Below are positions 42,578-52,201 of a stretch of 64,000 nt of DNA, in pieces. The position numbers and the translations under genes are program-made. Position 1 is the stretch's first letter. Every line of letters starts with the position of its first letter. The DNA is from CAJQLB01 sp905479065 (lineage in GTDB: Bacteria > Bacteroidota > Bacteroidia > Flavobacteriales > Flavobacteriaceae), in the NCBI GenBank assembly GCA_943846735.1, contig OX044364.1:2170001-2234000 (forward strand), written 5' to 3'. A model generated the notes under the pieces. The model made no database searches. It was not told where the DNA came from and saw only the letters and a program-made list of their open reading frames with translations.

Positions 42578-43840
42578 TTAATACTTGTTTAAATAAGACG
42601 CAATGTGCGATACAGCTCCAGCATTGCTCTTAACAAGTGCCGAATTAATTTGTCCAGTTTTTTCACGAAAATCATGATCTTCTATCAACTGAGTTCCAAG
42701 GGAATTAAATGTAGATTGATCAGATGCGACTAAAACACCTTGAGCATTTACAAATTCAACTGCCTCTGGAAATTTATCATAGTTCGGGCCAATGATTATC
42801 GGCGCTCCAAAAACAGCAGCTTCTAGGATGTTGTGCAGGCCGCTATTACCCATTGCTCCTCCAATATATGCAATATCTGCATAAAAATATATTTTTGATA
42901 AGAGTCCAATTGTATCGATAATCAGTACTTTTGATTTCGACAAGTCAAACATATCTTTTTCTGAAAATAGCACTGCATTGTGATGTAGTTTATCTTTGAG
43001 CTTGAGAACGTAGTCAGTCTTAATTTCATGTGGGACTATAATGAATTTTGTATCAGATCTGTCGGATTTTATATATTCTATAAATAGCGAGTCATCTTCA
43101 GGCCAAGTGCTTCCTCCTACAAAACAAATATTGGAACCTTTAAACGCATCAATGTAACTCAAGGTATTATCCATGTTTAACTGTTCTATGACACGATCAA
43201 ACCTAGTATCCCCAGAAATTGTAGCATTACGATAACCAATTGATTCTAATAGTGCTTTTGATTTTTTATTTTGAACAAAAATATGATCAAAACAAAAAAG
43301 GGATCGTTGTATCCAAGCTCCAATTGGTTTAAAAAGATGTTGATTTTTTCTAAATACAGCTGAAATTAATATTGCTTTATTAGATCTCTTATGTAGTTCG
43401 TTTAAATAGTTTGGCCAAATTTCGTACTTCACAAAAACAACTAATTGTGGATTTACAATATCAAGAAATTCTGAAGCATTTTGTTGCGTGTCTAATGGTA
43501 AATATGTCACAATCTCTGTGATTGGGTTTTTCTTTTTTATGACATAACCCGACGGCGAGAAAAAAGTGAGAACAATTTTATGCTCAGGATACATCGATTT
43601 TATTATCCTAAAAACAGGAAGACCTTGTTCGTATTCACCAAGTGATGCACAGTGAAACCAAATGGTTTTGTCATTTCTTGAAATCTTAGATGATAATATG
43701 GTTGCAGTTTGCTGTCTGCCTTTTACTCCGAGTGCTATTTTTTTATGAAATAGACTTGCTGCATTCAAGTGAAAGCTTGCAATAAGTGTTAAAACATTAT
43801 AGAGATACCTCAATGGATTAAGTTTGAAGCTAAAATACAT
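42578..43840 (-). CDS. waaA: 3-deoxy-D-manno-octulosonic acid transferase (Kdo transferase)
   Basis: This 420-residue glycosyltransferase attaches Kdo to lipid A precursors at the inner membrane. It begins with a membrane-proximal region (LRYLYNVLTLIASFHLNA), then WFHCASLGEYEQGLPV. The C-terminal GT-B domain has FVGGSTWPEDDSLF, YIGGAMGNSGLHNILEAAVF and GPNYDKFPEAVEFV. All are family landmarks. It is divergent from the aminotransferase gene. Confidence 0.94.
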   Translation of the reverse strand: MYFSFKLNPLRYLYNVLTLIASFHLNAASLFHKKIALGVKGRQQTATILSSKISRNDKTIWFHCASLGEYEQGLPVFRIIKSMYPEHKIVLTFFSPSGYVIKKKNPITEIVTYLPLDTQQNASEFLDIVNPQLVVFVKYEIWPNYLNELHKRSNKAILISAVFRKNQHLFKPIGAWIQRSLFCFDHIFVQNKKSKALLESIGYRNATISGDTRFDRVIEQLNMDNTLSYIDAFKGSNICFVGGSTWPEDDSLFIEYIKSDRSDTKFIIVPHEIKTDYVLKLKDKLHHNAVLFSEKDMFDLSKSKVLIIDTIGLLSKIYFYADIAYIGGAMGNSGLHNILEAAVFGAPIIIGPNYDKFPEAVEFVNAQGVLVASDQSTFNSLGTQLIEDHDFREKTGQINSALVKSNAGAVSHIASYLNKY

Positions 43841-43924
43841 TGTTTCTTTTAATTGATTGGATTTACAGTGCGTATTTTCGTAATTTCGTGTTCCATAAAT
43901 TTGATATTAATAAGAACAATTCAA

Positions 43925-45079
43925 ATGAAAAAAATACAAATGGTTGACCTCAAAGGTCAATATGAAGTAATTAAAGACACGGTCAATAATTCTGTTATAG
44001 AAGTAATAGAATCCACGGCGTTTATTAATGGGCCAAAAGTTCATGAGTTTCAAAAGAATCTAGAGCATTATCTCGGTGTAAAACACGTCATACCTTGTGC
44101 GAATGGTACTGATGCACTTCAAATTGCCATGATGGGTTTGGGTCTGAAGCCGGGAGATGAGGTTATCACGGCTGATTTTACTTTTGCAGCAACTGTTGAA
44201 GTTATTGCACTTTTGGGATTAACACCGGTGCTAGTCGATGTCAATCCAGAGACATTCAATATTGATGTTCAAGCTATCAAAAAAGCAATAACAACAAAGA
44301 CAAAGGCAATAGTCCCAGTGCATCTATTTGGACAATGTGCAAACATGGACGCGATCATGGCAATTGCGAATGAACATAATCTGTATGTTATTGAAGATAA
44401 TGCCCAAGCTATTGGTGCAACTTACACATCATCAGATGGAACAAAACATAAGGCTGGAACTATTGGGCACGTTGCTTCAACGTCATTTTTCCCTTCTAAA
44501 AATTTGGGTTGCTACGGCGACGGAGGAGCCATCTTTACAAATGATGACGATCTTGCACACCGTTTGCGAGGGATTGTCAATCACGGAATGTACCGACGCT
44601 ATTATCACGATGTTGTCGGTGTAAATTCTAGATTAGATTCTATTCAAGCAGCTATTTTAAATACAAAATTACAATATTTAGATCAGTACAATAAAGCGAG
44701 GCAAAATGCAGCAATAAAATATAATGAAGCGTTTAAAAATGAAGCAAATATTATAACACCGGTCGCCAATAAAGCATGTCAAGGGATTTGCTCGAGTTGT
44801 GATTGTCATGTGTTTCATCAATATACGTTAAAAGTTAAAAATATTAATCGCGATGATTTGGTTCAATTTTTAAATGACAATAATATACCGTGTGGTGTTT
44901 ATTACCCTGTTCCTTTACATAAACAAAAAGCTTACGAAGATAAGCGTTACAATGAAGATGATTTTAAAGTAACGAATCAGCTCATCAAAGAAGTTATCTC
45001 TTTACCGATGCATACAGAATTGGATGACGAGCAAATAAATTACATAACTTCTAAAATAATTACCTTTATTAATGGATAA
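43925..45079 (+). CDS. DegT/DnrJ/EryC1/StrS family PLP-dependent sugar aminotransferase
   Basis: This 384-residue aminotransferase probably acts on a nucleotide-activated keto-sugar. ATG 43925 (MKKIQMVDLKGQYE) is chosen; the 24-residue upstream extension from 43853 is not conserved-looking. Motifs include PCANGTDALQIAMMGLGLKP and the PLP lysine in PSKNLGCYGDGGAIFTND. A Cys-rich insert (Cys285, 289, 292, 294 and His295) precedes VFHQYTL, a possible metal site. galE overlaps its end by 8 bases, pointing to an envelope-sugar operon. Confidence 0.92.
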   Translation: MKKIQMVDLKGQYEVIKDTVNNSVIEVIESTAFINGPKVHEFQKNLEHYLGVKHVIPCANGTDALQIAMMGLGLKPGDEVITADFTFAATVEVIALLGLTPVLVDVNPETFNIDVQAIKKAITTKTKAIVPVHLFGQCANMDAIMAIANEHNLYVIEDNAQAIGATYTSSDGTKHKAGTIGHVASTSFFPSKNLGCYGDGGAIFTNDDDLAHRLRGIVNHGMYRRYYHDVVGVNSRLDSIQAAILNTKLQYLDQYNKARQNAAIKYNEAFKNEANIITPVANKACQGICSSCDCHVFHQYTLKVKNINRDDLVQFLNDNNIPCGVYYPVPLHKQKAYEDKRYNEDDFKVTNQLIKEVISLPMHTELDDEQINYITSKIITFING

Positions 45080-46094
45080 AATCTTAGTTACAGGAGGGTT
45101 AGGTTTTATTGGGTCACACACTGTGGTGGAACTACAAAATAGTGGTTATGAAGTCATTATTATTGACGATTTATCAAACTCATCTTTTGATGTTTTACAC
45201 AGAATTTCAACGATTACCGGAATAACCCCCAAATTCGAACAAATTGATCTAAAAAATAAAGCAAAAGTGATAGACTTTTTTAAAAGAAACAAAGATTTAA
45301 AAGGGGTGATTCACTTTGCTGCGAGCAAAGCTGTCGGAGAAAGTACAGAGCAGCCATTAATGTATTATGAAAATAATATAAACACTTTAGTCTATGTGCT
45401 GCAAGAATTAAAAAATTCAAATCATACAAATTTTATTTTTAGTTCTTCTTGTACAGTGTATGGTCAGGCTGACGAATTACCTATTACTGAGAAGGCTCCA
45501 GTTAAAATAGCTGAGTCACCTTATGGTAATACCAAACAAATTGGAGAAGAAATCATTCAAGATGTTTGTCGGGTCAATTCAAATATGAATGCTATAGCAC
45601 TCAGATATTTCAATCCTATTGGTGCACATGAGTCTGCAAGTATTGGAGAATTACCTATTGGGATTCCTCAAAACTTAGTCCCTTTTATTACGCAAACCGC
45701 CTATGGATTAAGAGACAAGTTATCTGTATTCGGTGATGATTACCCAACTCATGATGGAACATGTATTCGCGACTATATCCATGTTGTAGATTTGGCTAAA
45801 GCTCATGTTGTTGCTCTGGAGCGTTTATTGAATCGAAAAAATAAATCGAATTTTGAAACATTTAATTTAGGGACAGGAAAGGGAAGCTCTGTTTTAGAAG
45901 TGATTAAATCATTTGAGCGTGTTACGGGACTTACTCTTAATTACACCATAGCAAAACGGAGGTCAGGTGATATTACAGCAGCATATGCCGATACAAATAA
46001 AGCCAATATGGAATTAGGATGGCAATCTCATTTGAGTCTTGACGACGCGATGGCATCTGCCTGGAAGTGGGAAATGCATATTCGAAAAAAATAA
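45072..46094 (+). CDS. galE: UDP-glucose 4-epimerase
   Basis: This 340-residue extended SDR enzyme interconverts UDP-glucose and UDP-galactose (or the N-acetyl forms). It has the NAD-binding GGLGFIGSHTVVEL, the FSSSCTVYGQ strand with catalytic Ser, the YxxxK motif SPYGNTKQ, and RYFNPIGAH typical of GalE. It overlaps the preceding aminotransferase gene by 8 bases, so translation is likely coupled. Confidence 0.95.
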   Translation: MDKILVTGGLGFIGSHTVVELQNSGYEVIIIDDLSNSSFDVLHRISTITGITPKFEQIDLKNKAKVIDFFKRNKDLKGVIHFAASKAVGESTEQPLMYYENNINTLVYVLQELKNSNHTNFIFSSSCTVYGQADELPITEKAPVKIAESPYGNTKQIGEEIIQDVCRVNSNMNAIALRYFNPIGAHESASIGELPIGIPQNLVPFITQTAYGLRDKLSVFGDDYPTHDGTCIRDYIHVVDLAKAHVVALERLLNRKNKSNFETFNLGTGKGSSVLEVIKSFERVTGLTLNYTIAKRRSGDITAAYADTNKANMELGWQSHLSLDDAMASAWKWEMHIRKK

Positions 46095-46136
46095 AATTTA
46101 AAAAGGGAACGTATTACAGCACTTAATAACTAGTCA

Positions 46137-46640
46137 CTAATCTGTTGAAACTTGGCGCTTTTTATGGGCAACAAAACCGGCAACAATGATCATAATCATG
46201 CCAGTTGTTACTGAAACATCAGCGATATTAAAGATTCCTGTTCTTAATTTACCACCGAGATCAATATGTAAAAAATCAGTAACTGAGCCGTAAGCATAAC
46301 GATCAAAAACATTTGCTAACCCACCGCCAATAATACAGCAAAATCCAATAAGTGATAGTTTGTCAATGGATGTGTCTTTTAAAACATGCACAATAACTAA
46401 ACCTAAAACTATAACAGGAAGGATTAAAAGTAAAAGTGTTTTTAAGACAGGCCCTAAATCACTACCCATACCTAGAAATGCGCCTGTGTTTTCAACGTTA
46501 TGAAGCGTAAACAATTCACCTATAATTGTGTCTTGTGAATATGGTGCTACCTTTGCACGAACAATAAATTTAGAAATTTGATCAATTCCGATGTTAAAGA
46601 TGATTAGAATAACGATAAATAAATTTCTAGACAGTTTCAT
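46137..46640 (-). CDS. lspA: Lipoprotein signal peptidase (signal peptidase II)
   Basis: This 167-residue, four-helix membrane aspartyl protease cuts lipoprotein signal peptides. The catalytic regions are NVENTGAFLGMG and GGLANVFDRYAYGSVTDFLH with the two active Asp. It starts directly after the fabD stop (46641), so the two are co-transcribed. It serves the many lipoproteins of this window. Confidence 0.96.
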   Translation of the reverse strand: MKLSRNLFIVILIIFNIGIDQISKFIVRAKVAPYSQDTIIGELFTLHNVENTGAFLGMGSDLGPVLKTLLLLILPVIVLGLVIVHVLKDTSIDKLSLIGFCCIIGGGLANVFDRYAYGSVTDFLHIDLGGKLRTGIFNIADVSVTTGMIMIIVAGFVAHKKRQVSTD

Positions 46641-47534
46641 TTAAATATGGTTTTCTAAAGTTGCTGCATTGGTTTCAACATCTCTGTTTATTTTTCTTAC
46701 TAATCCCTGTAACACTTTACCTGGGCCCACTTCGGTAAAAACAGAAGCTCCATCTTGTATCATGTGTTGGATTGTTTGAGTCCAACGAACTGGAGCAGTT
46801 AATTGTAAAATTAAATTAGACTTTATGTCATCTTCATTTGTTACAGCATTTGCAGTTACATTTTGGTAAATTGGACAATCTGGTTTTTTAAATCCTGTGT
46901 TTAGTATCGCTTTCTCTAATTCCTCCCTTGCAGGTTCCATCATAGGGGAGTGAAATGCACCTCCAACAGGTAAAACTAAAGCTCTTCGAGCTCCGGCATT
47001 TTTTAAAGATTCACAAGCAAGGTCAATGGCATTAATTTCCCCTGAAATAACTAATTGTCCTGGGCAATTATAATTTGCAGCAACCACAACACCATCAATT
47101 TGAGCACAAATGTTTTCAACAATATTGTCCTCTAGACCAAGTACTGCAGCCATAGTACTTGGGCGTAATTCACATGCTTTTTGCATGGCAATAGCGCGTT
47201 TATAAACTAACTCTAAACCATCCTGAAAACTTAATGAGCCAGCAGAAACTAAAGCTGAAAATTCACCTAAAGAGTGTCCTGCAACCATATCGGGCTTAAA
47301 ATTTTCACCTAATATCTTTGCTAAAATAACTGAGTGTAAAAAAATAGCAGGTTGGGTCACTTTGGTTTGTTTTAGGTCTTCAACAGATCCTTCAAACATG
47401 ATATCTGTAATAGAAAACCCTAAAATATCATTTGCAATCTTAAATAATTGCTTTGCTTTTGAAGACTGCTGATACAGGTCTAAGCCCATTCCAGAAAACT
47501 GAGCTCCTTGTCCTGGAAATATATATGCGTTCAT
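46641..47534 (-). CDS. fabD: Malonyl CoA-acyl carrier protein transacylase
   Basis: This 297-residue enzyme loads malonate onto ACP for fatty acid synthesis. It has FPGQGAQFSGMG at the N-terminus, the catalytic Ser in AGHSLGEFSALV, the Arg in YKRAIAMQ and the His in GGAFHSPMM. A TATTTTTG -7-type box lies at 47561-47554, 20 bases upstream of the start. Confidence 0.97.
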   Translation of the reverse strand: MNAYIFPGQGAQFSGMGLDLYQQSSKAKQLFKIANDILGFSITDIMFEGSVEDLKQTKVTQPAIFLHSVILAKILGENFKPDMVAGHSLGEFSALVSAGSLSFQDGLELVYKRAIAMQKACELRPSTMAAVLGLEDNIVENICAQIDGVVVAANYNCPGQLVISGEINAIDLACESLKNAGARRALVLPVGGAFHSPMMEPAREELEKAILNTGFKKPDCPIYQNVTANAVTNEDDIKSNLILQLTAPVRWTQTIQHMIQDGASVFTEVGPGKVLQGLVRKINRDVETNAATLENHI

Positions 47535-47553
47535 GAATTCTAAATTTAAGATG

Positions 47554-47561
47554 CAAAAATA
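47554..47561 (-). promoter_or_regulatory. -7 box for fabD-lspA
   Basis: TATTTTTG on the minus strand fits TAnnTTTG and lies 20 bases before the fabD ATG. A -33 TTG is not evident. Confidence 0.4.
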
Positions 47562-47577
47562 GCAATAAATATACTAT

Positions 47578-49134
47578 TTAGAGCTCTTTGGTAGCAGCTT
47601 CTGCACAACGTTCACCGTCCATTGCTGCTGATATGATGCCCCCTGCGTAACCACCACCTTCTCCGCAAGGAAATAAATTGATGACTTCTGGATGATGTAA
47701 TGAGTCATTTCTTGGAATATTTACGGGTGATGAGGTTCTCGATTCGACTCCGACAACATTAGCCTCATGGGTATAATATCCTTTCATTTTTTGTCCAAAT
47801 ATTTTCAATCCTTTTCGTAAAGAACTTCCAATAAGTGTTGGTAATAATGAATGTAAAGGTGCTGACTTCAAGCCTGGCTGATAAGACGAATTGTTTAATG
47901 TAGTTGACAGCTTGCCTTCAACAAAATCTGTTAAACGTTGTGCTGGTGCGGTTTGTGTTCGTCCGCCGGATGTAAACGCCAACCGCTCCAAATCCTTTTG
48001 ATATTCAAGTCCTTTTAATGCTCCAAAGTGGTCATATTTCATCAAATCTTTTTCTACATTTATTTCAACTACAATTCCAGAATTAGCATAAATATTGTTT
48101 CGACGTGAAGGAGACATGCCATTGACAACTACTTCATTGTCGCCTGTAGCTGCAGGAACTATAAATCCACCCGGGCACATACAAAAAGAATAAACACCTC
48201 TTTGATTTACTTGATGTACTAGATTGTAAGCTGCTGCTGGTAGTAACTCATCTCTTTTTTTACTGCAATTATATTGAATTCTATCTATAATTTCTTGAGG
48301 ATGTTCAACTCTGACCCCCATAGCAAAAGATTTTGCTTTTAGTGTAATTTGATGATGTCTTAGTAGATAAAAAATATCTCGAGCAGAATGACCTGTCGCT
48401 AAGATGATACGATTTACAAAAACCTCTTGCGCACCATTAATTTCTATCGTTTTAATTTTTTGGTTCTTTATGACCATGTTTGTCAAACGGCTATTGAAAT
48501 GAATTTCTCCGCCATACTTTAAAACAGTTTCACGAATATTTTCTACAACTTTAGGTAGTTTATTGGTTCCAATATGTGGATGGGCATCAATTAATATTTG
48601 ATCAGTAGCTCCATGAAATACGAGGTTTTCAAATATACGCCTTACGTCACCTCGCTTTAAACTGCGAGTGTAAAGTTTACCATCGCTGTAAGTGCCTGCA
48701 CCACCTTCACCAAAACAATAATTTGAATCTTCATTTACGATATGTTCTTGATTTATGGCTTTTAAATCTCGTCGTCTTTCCTGAACTTTTTTTCCTCGTT
48801 CAAAAACAATCGGTTTGTATCCGAGTTCAATGCAACGCAGTGCAGCATACATGCCAGCAGGGCCAAAGCCAATGATATGAATTGATTTTGCATTAGAAAC
48901 ATCGTCATATTTAAATTGATAATTTGATTTTTCGGGAACTAATTCTTGATAATAAACTTCTATTTTATAATTAAAAAGAATAGTTTTAGCACGAGCATCA
49001 ATAGATTTTCGTAAAATTTTTATGCCTGAAATATCATCAACTGAAAATCCAAGCTGTTGCGCCGCTTTGATGTTTAGGATTTGAGAAATACGCTCTTCCT
49101 CAAGTGTAACACGAACCTGGACTTGATAAATCAT
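47578..49134 (-). CDS. FAD-dependent oxidoreductase of the NAD(P)/FAD dehydrogenase type
   Basis: This 518-residue flavoprotein has a small N-terminal domain (about 1-80), then a dinucleotide fold IIGFGPAGMYAALRCIELGY and CFGEGGAGTYSDGKLYTR. It has VRVEHPQEIIDRIQYNCS in the middle and a C-terminal FAD signature INLFPCGEGGGYAGGIISAA. This pattern is widespread and conserved in bacteria, but the substrate is unknown. Confidence 0.88.
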   Translation of the reverse strand: MIYQVQVRVTLEEERISQILNIKAAQQLGFSVDDISGIKILRKSIDARAKTILFNYKIEVYYQELVPEKSNYQFKYDDVSNAKSIHIIGFGPAGMYAALRCIELGYKPIVFERGKKVQERRRDLKAINQEHIVNEDSNYCFGEGGAGTYSDGKLYTRSLKRGDVRRIFENLVFHGATDQILIDAHPHIGTNKLPKVVENIRETVLKYGGEIHFNSRLTNMVIKNQKIKTIEINGAQEVFVNRIILATGHSARDIFYLLRHHQITLKAKSFAMGVRVEHPQEIIDRIQYNCSKKRDELLPAAAYNLVHQVNQRGVYSFCMCPGGFIVPAATGDNEVVVNGMSPSRRNNIYANSGIVVEINVEKDLMKYDHFGALKGLEYQKDLERLAFTSGGRTQTAPAQRLTDFVEGKLSTTLNNSSYQPGLKSAPLHSLLPTLIGSSLRKGLKIFGQKMKGYYTHEANVVGVESRTSSPVNIPRNDSLHHPEVINLFPCGEGGGYAGGIISAAMDGERCAEAATKEL

Positions 49135-49173
49135 TTGGACAAATTAGAATTGAAATAAAGATTTCGAAACATA

Positions 49174-49944
49174 TCACTTGTGTTGACGGTATAGCCATTC
49201 CATCATCATTGGATCACTGTAGGCAGCAATCCACGAAAAATGTCCCACTTCAGGATAGAGTGTAAACCCTGGCTCAGCACCTTCTTTAATAAGGGCATTT
49301 ATCATATTTTGTGAAAGTTTGGCGCTCAAAGTTGTATCTCGTACACCATGAAAAACCCATATTGGAATCTTTGCAATGATATTTGCTTTAGTCACATCAC
49401 CGCCACCGCAAACTGGAACTGCTGCTGCAAATAAATCGGGATACCGAGAAATAGCATCAAAAGTACCGATGCCCCCCATAGAGAGTCCTGTTATATAAAT
49501 ACGATTGACATCAACGGGCATTGTATTGATAGTTTTTTTTACTAATTCAATAAGTAATTGCATCGGTTTTGTTGGTGATGGTAGAAGTGACATATCATCT
49601 TCTGAAAAGTTTCCCCAACTCATGTTTTTAGGACATTGAGGCGCAAGAACGATTGATGGATGGATTTTCATAATGTTATCTGATGTAAAATTTTTTACAC
49701 CCCATTTTAACTGTGCTTCATTATCATTACCACGTTCACCAGCACCATGTAGAAAAATGACTAATGGATATTTGCTGTTTGTGTCGTAATCTGATAACAA
49801 TTGTCTATAATTTAAACTGTCACCTTTTTCGTTAATGTATTGCTGGTAAGTGAAAAGAGAGGATTGCGATGTTAGAGTATCAATATTCCCTAGCCACAGG
49901 AAAACTGTTAAATAGGCTAAAAAAAGTGAATCTAATCTTGACAT
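49174..49944 (-). CDS. Secreted alpha/beta hydrolase (prolyl-oligopeptidase/dienelactone-hydrolase type)
   Basis: This 256-residue hydrolase starts at ATG 49944 (MSRLDSLFLAYL), which opens an export signal; the longer frame to 50025 overlaps the DHFR gene and is rejected. It has the oxyanion motif VIFLHGAGERGNDNEAQLKW, a nucleophile elbow GLSMGG and a C-terminal catalytic His in EVGHFSWIAAY. The substrate may be a peptide, ester or polysaccharide-linked acyl group. It lies 16 bases after the DHFR fusion gene. Confidence 0.85.
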   Translation of the reverse strand: MSRLDSLFLAYLTVFLWLGNIDTLTSQSSLFTYQQYINEKGDSLNYRQLLSDYDTNSKYPLVIFLHGAGERGNDNEAQLKWGVKNFTSDNIMKIHPSIVLAPQCPKNMSWGNFSEDDMSLLPSPTKPMQLLIELVKKTINTMPVDVNRIYITGLSMGGIGTFDAISRYPDLFAAAVPVCGGGDVTKANIIAKIPIWVFHGVRDTTLSAKLSQNMINALIKEGAEPGFTLYPEVGHFSWIAAYSDPMMMEWLYRQHK

Positions 49945-49960
49945 AATTTGTTGTGTTCGT

Positions 49961-50878
49961 TTAAACAATATTTTTTGTGTAGGAAATGAAAGAAAAAGCA
50001 TGTTCATGATTGCCATCCTTATCATGGAAAGTTTGGTTTATTTCTGTCCATTTTAGGGCATCAACTTCAGGAAAAAAGGTATCTCCTTCAAATTGATGAT
50101 GAACCTTAGTAAGTTCAATAGTATGTGCCATAGACATGGCTTGTTTGTAAATTTCACCACCTCCAATCACAAAGGGTTGTGAGTCGTGTTTCGAAGCGTC
50201 GATGGCATCCTCGAGTGAATGAACTACAATGACGCCCTCGGGTACTTGGTAATTAGTCTGTCTAGTAATGACGATGTGAGTTCTGTTTGGTAATGGTTTA
50301 GGAAAACTTTCAAATGTTTTACGACCCATTATGATGCAGTGACCATTCGTTAATTGTTTGAACCGCTTTAAGTCATCTCTAAGATGCCAAATAAGTTGAT
50401 TGTCTTTCCCGATAACATTATTTTCTGACGCAGCGACAATGATTGTTATATTAGAAGATTGTTCGCTTGTAAATGTCGCTTTTTCTGCCTGAGATTGTAA
50501 CATCATTTCTGTTTCTTTATCTAAACCTTTTTTTAGTGTATTTATTTTAATTTGCTGTTTGGCAACTAGCTTTTCAAGTTGTTTCTTCTCCCAGGATTTT
50601 CCCATAAAACTATGTCCAATGAGTACATTGAACGCATGATATGTCAAAAAAAACAACCAAACAAAAGTTGCTATAACATGCCAATTATAATTAAATAACT
50701 TAAAATGATTACCAACACCTAAAATAGTATTAGTTAAAAATAGAAACAACCCTCCAATAAAAAATAATAGAACATGGGTTCGTAATCGTTTTTTTTGTCT
50801 TATGCGACTTTGAGCATATTCAATTAACTCTAATTGTTCTTTATCTATTTGAGTGTGATGTTTCTTTTTACCAAACAT
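49961..50878 (-). CDS. 2TM-domain fused to dihydrofolate reductase
   Basis: This 305-residue protein has two parts. Residues about 15-95 form a 2TM domain: two membrane helices (THVLLFFIGGLFLFLTNTIL and ATFVWLFFLTYHAFNVLIG) with basic flanks. A coiled-coil linker (95-140) follows. Residues 142-305 are a complete dihydrofolate reductase (VAASENNVIGKDNQLIWHL, catalytic Asp169, MGRKTFESFP, VIGGGEIYKQA). The reading frame is continuous and there is no internal start that obviously separates DHFR, so the enzyme may be membrane-tethered. thyA lies about 500 bases upstream on the same strand. Confidence 0.9.
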   Translation of the reverse strand: MFGKKKHHTQIDKEQLELIEYAQSRIRQKKRLRTHVLLFFIGGLFLFLTNTILGVGNHFKLFNYNWHVIATFVWLFFLTYHAFNVLIGHSFMGKSWEKKQLEKLVAKQQIKINTLKKGLDKETEMMLQSQAEKATFTSEQSSNITIIVAASENNVIGKDNQLIWHLRDDLKRFKQLTNGHCIIMGRKTFESFPKPLPNRTHIVITRQTNYQVPEGVIVVHSLEDAIDASKHDSQPFVIGGGEIYKQAMSMAHTIELTKVHHQFEGDTFFPEVDALKWTEINQTFHDKDGNHEHAFSFISYTKNIV

Positions 50879-50936
50879 GTGACATATATTGTAGAGATAA
50901 AGTTAAGTCTTTTTTGAATTTAAACATATTTTCACC

Positions 50937-51374
50937 CTAATTAGAACTAAAATATATTAGAATTGAAAAAGGAATGATGGCAGCTTTACCTGTTAATTTA
51001 CCGGAAATAAAGCGTGGTAATAGATTTATTACTCTAATTGCTTCTTCTTCAAGCGATAGGTGTGGTCCTCTAGCCTTTGCCTCAATGACATCTCCTGATT
51101 TATTTATTTTAAACATAATACTTGTCTTTTGGAAAATTTTAATCATTAAAAATATCAACATTATTTTTTCTAGAAATAAATCGAGATACTTTTTGTAACC
51201 TTCATTTTTTTTGCGATGCTCTCGTTTTTTTATGCTTACAGTCGTGAAAAATAGAGTTTTCATCAAGTCGTAATTCTTTTTTAAAGTCTTTTAACTTTCA
51301 GTGTCCGTAACTTCTTAGTTGTAAGCAATGTTGTGAAAGAATAAGAGTATTACAACAAATAAAATTTTTTTCAT
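50937..51374 (-). pseudogene. Decayed energy-transducer TonB-like gene
   Basis: A signal peptide frame starts at ATG 51374 (MKKILFVVILLFFHNIAYN) and is followed at once by TAA at codon 20, where a Gln (CAA) would be expected. Another stop follows at codon 28. The same frame reopens and ends with a TonB C-terminal domain-like sequence (FKINKSGDVIEAKARG then EEEAIRVINLLPRF). The middle is basic and unlike the family, suggesting frameshifts. The open part (50937-51266) alone would be called a 109-residue hypothetical protein. Confidence 0.65.
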
Positions 51375-51376
51375 AA

Positions 51377-52201
51377 TTAAATTGCGACGGCCCCTTTAAT
51401 ATGTGGATGAGGGTCGTAATTAACCAACGTGAAATCATCAAATTCAAAATCAAAGATATTTTTAATTTCTGGATTCAACACCATAGTGGGCAACGTCCTT
51501 GGAGCTCTTGATAGTTGTAAGTTTAATTGTTCTTGATGATTATTGTAAATATGAGCATCTCCAAATGTGTGTATGAAATCACCAACCTTGTAACCACAAA
51601 CTTGAGCCATCATCATTGTAAATAAGGCGTAAGATGCAATGTTGAAAGGAACTCCTAAAAAGATATCAGCACTTCTTTGGTACAATTGACAACTCAATTT
51701 CCCATCTGCAACATAAAATTGAAAAAAAGCATGGCAGGGAGGGAGTGCTGCTTTACCATGAGCAACATTTTCACTAAATGATTTTGACGTGTCAGGTAAT
51801 ACAGATGGGTTCCAAGCAGAGACCAACATTCGTCGACTGTCAGGATTTGTTTTTAAGGAATGAATAACTTCTTTTATTTGGTCTATTTCATCATTGTTCC
51901 AGTTGCGCCATTGATGTCCATAAACAGGCCCTAAATCACCATTTTCGTCGGCCCATTCATTCCAAATACGAACGCCATTTTCAGTAAGGTAATTGATGTT
52001 AGTGTCACCTTTTAAAAACCACAAAAGCTCATAAATAATAGATTTCAAGTGTAGTTTTTTGGTAGTTACCATTGGAAACCCTTGACTTAAGTCAAAACGC
52101 ATTTGATAACCAAAAACACTTTTAGTGCCTGTTCCTGTTCTATCTGCTTTTGTGTTTCCGTTATCTAAAACGTGTTTTACGAGGTCGTGATATTGTTTCA
52201 T
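51377..52201 (-). CDS. thyA: Thymidylate synthase
   Basis: This 274-residue enzyme methylates dUMP to dTMP using methylene-tetrahydrofolate. The catalytic Cys156 lies in ALPPCHAFFQFYV. The folate- and dUMP-binding parts QRSADIFLGVPFNIASY and FGDAHIYNNH are intact. It produces dihydrofolate, the substrate of the DHFR fusion encoded nearby on the same strand. Confidence 0.98.
   Translation of the reverse strand: MKQYHDLVKHVLDNGNTKADRTGTGTKSVFGYQMRFDLSQGFPMVTTKKLHLKSIIYELLWFLKGDTNINYLTENGVRIWNEWADENGDLGPVYGHQWRNWNNDEIDQIKEVIHSLKTNPDSRRMLVSAWNPSVLPDTSKSFSENVAHGKAALPPCHAFFQFYVADGKLSCQLYQRSADIFLGVPFNIASYALFTMMMAQVCGYKVGDFIHTFGDAHIYNNHQEQLNLQLSRAPRTLPTMVLNPEIKNIFDFEFDDFTLVNYDPHPHIKGAVAI

Noticed and set aside
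50937..51266. Intact 109-residue gene
   Set aside because: Its first half has no signal peptide or family match, while an in-frame signal peptide lies upstream behind two stops. It is better explained as a pseudogene.
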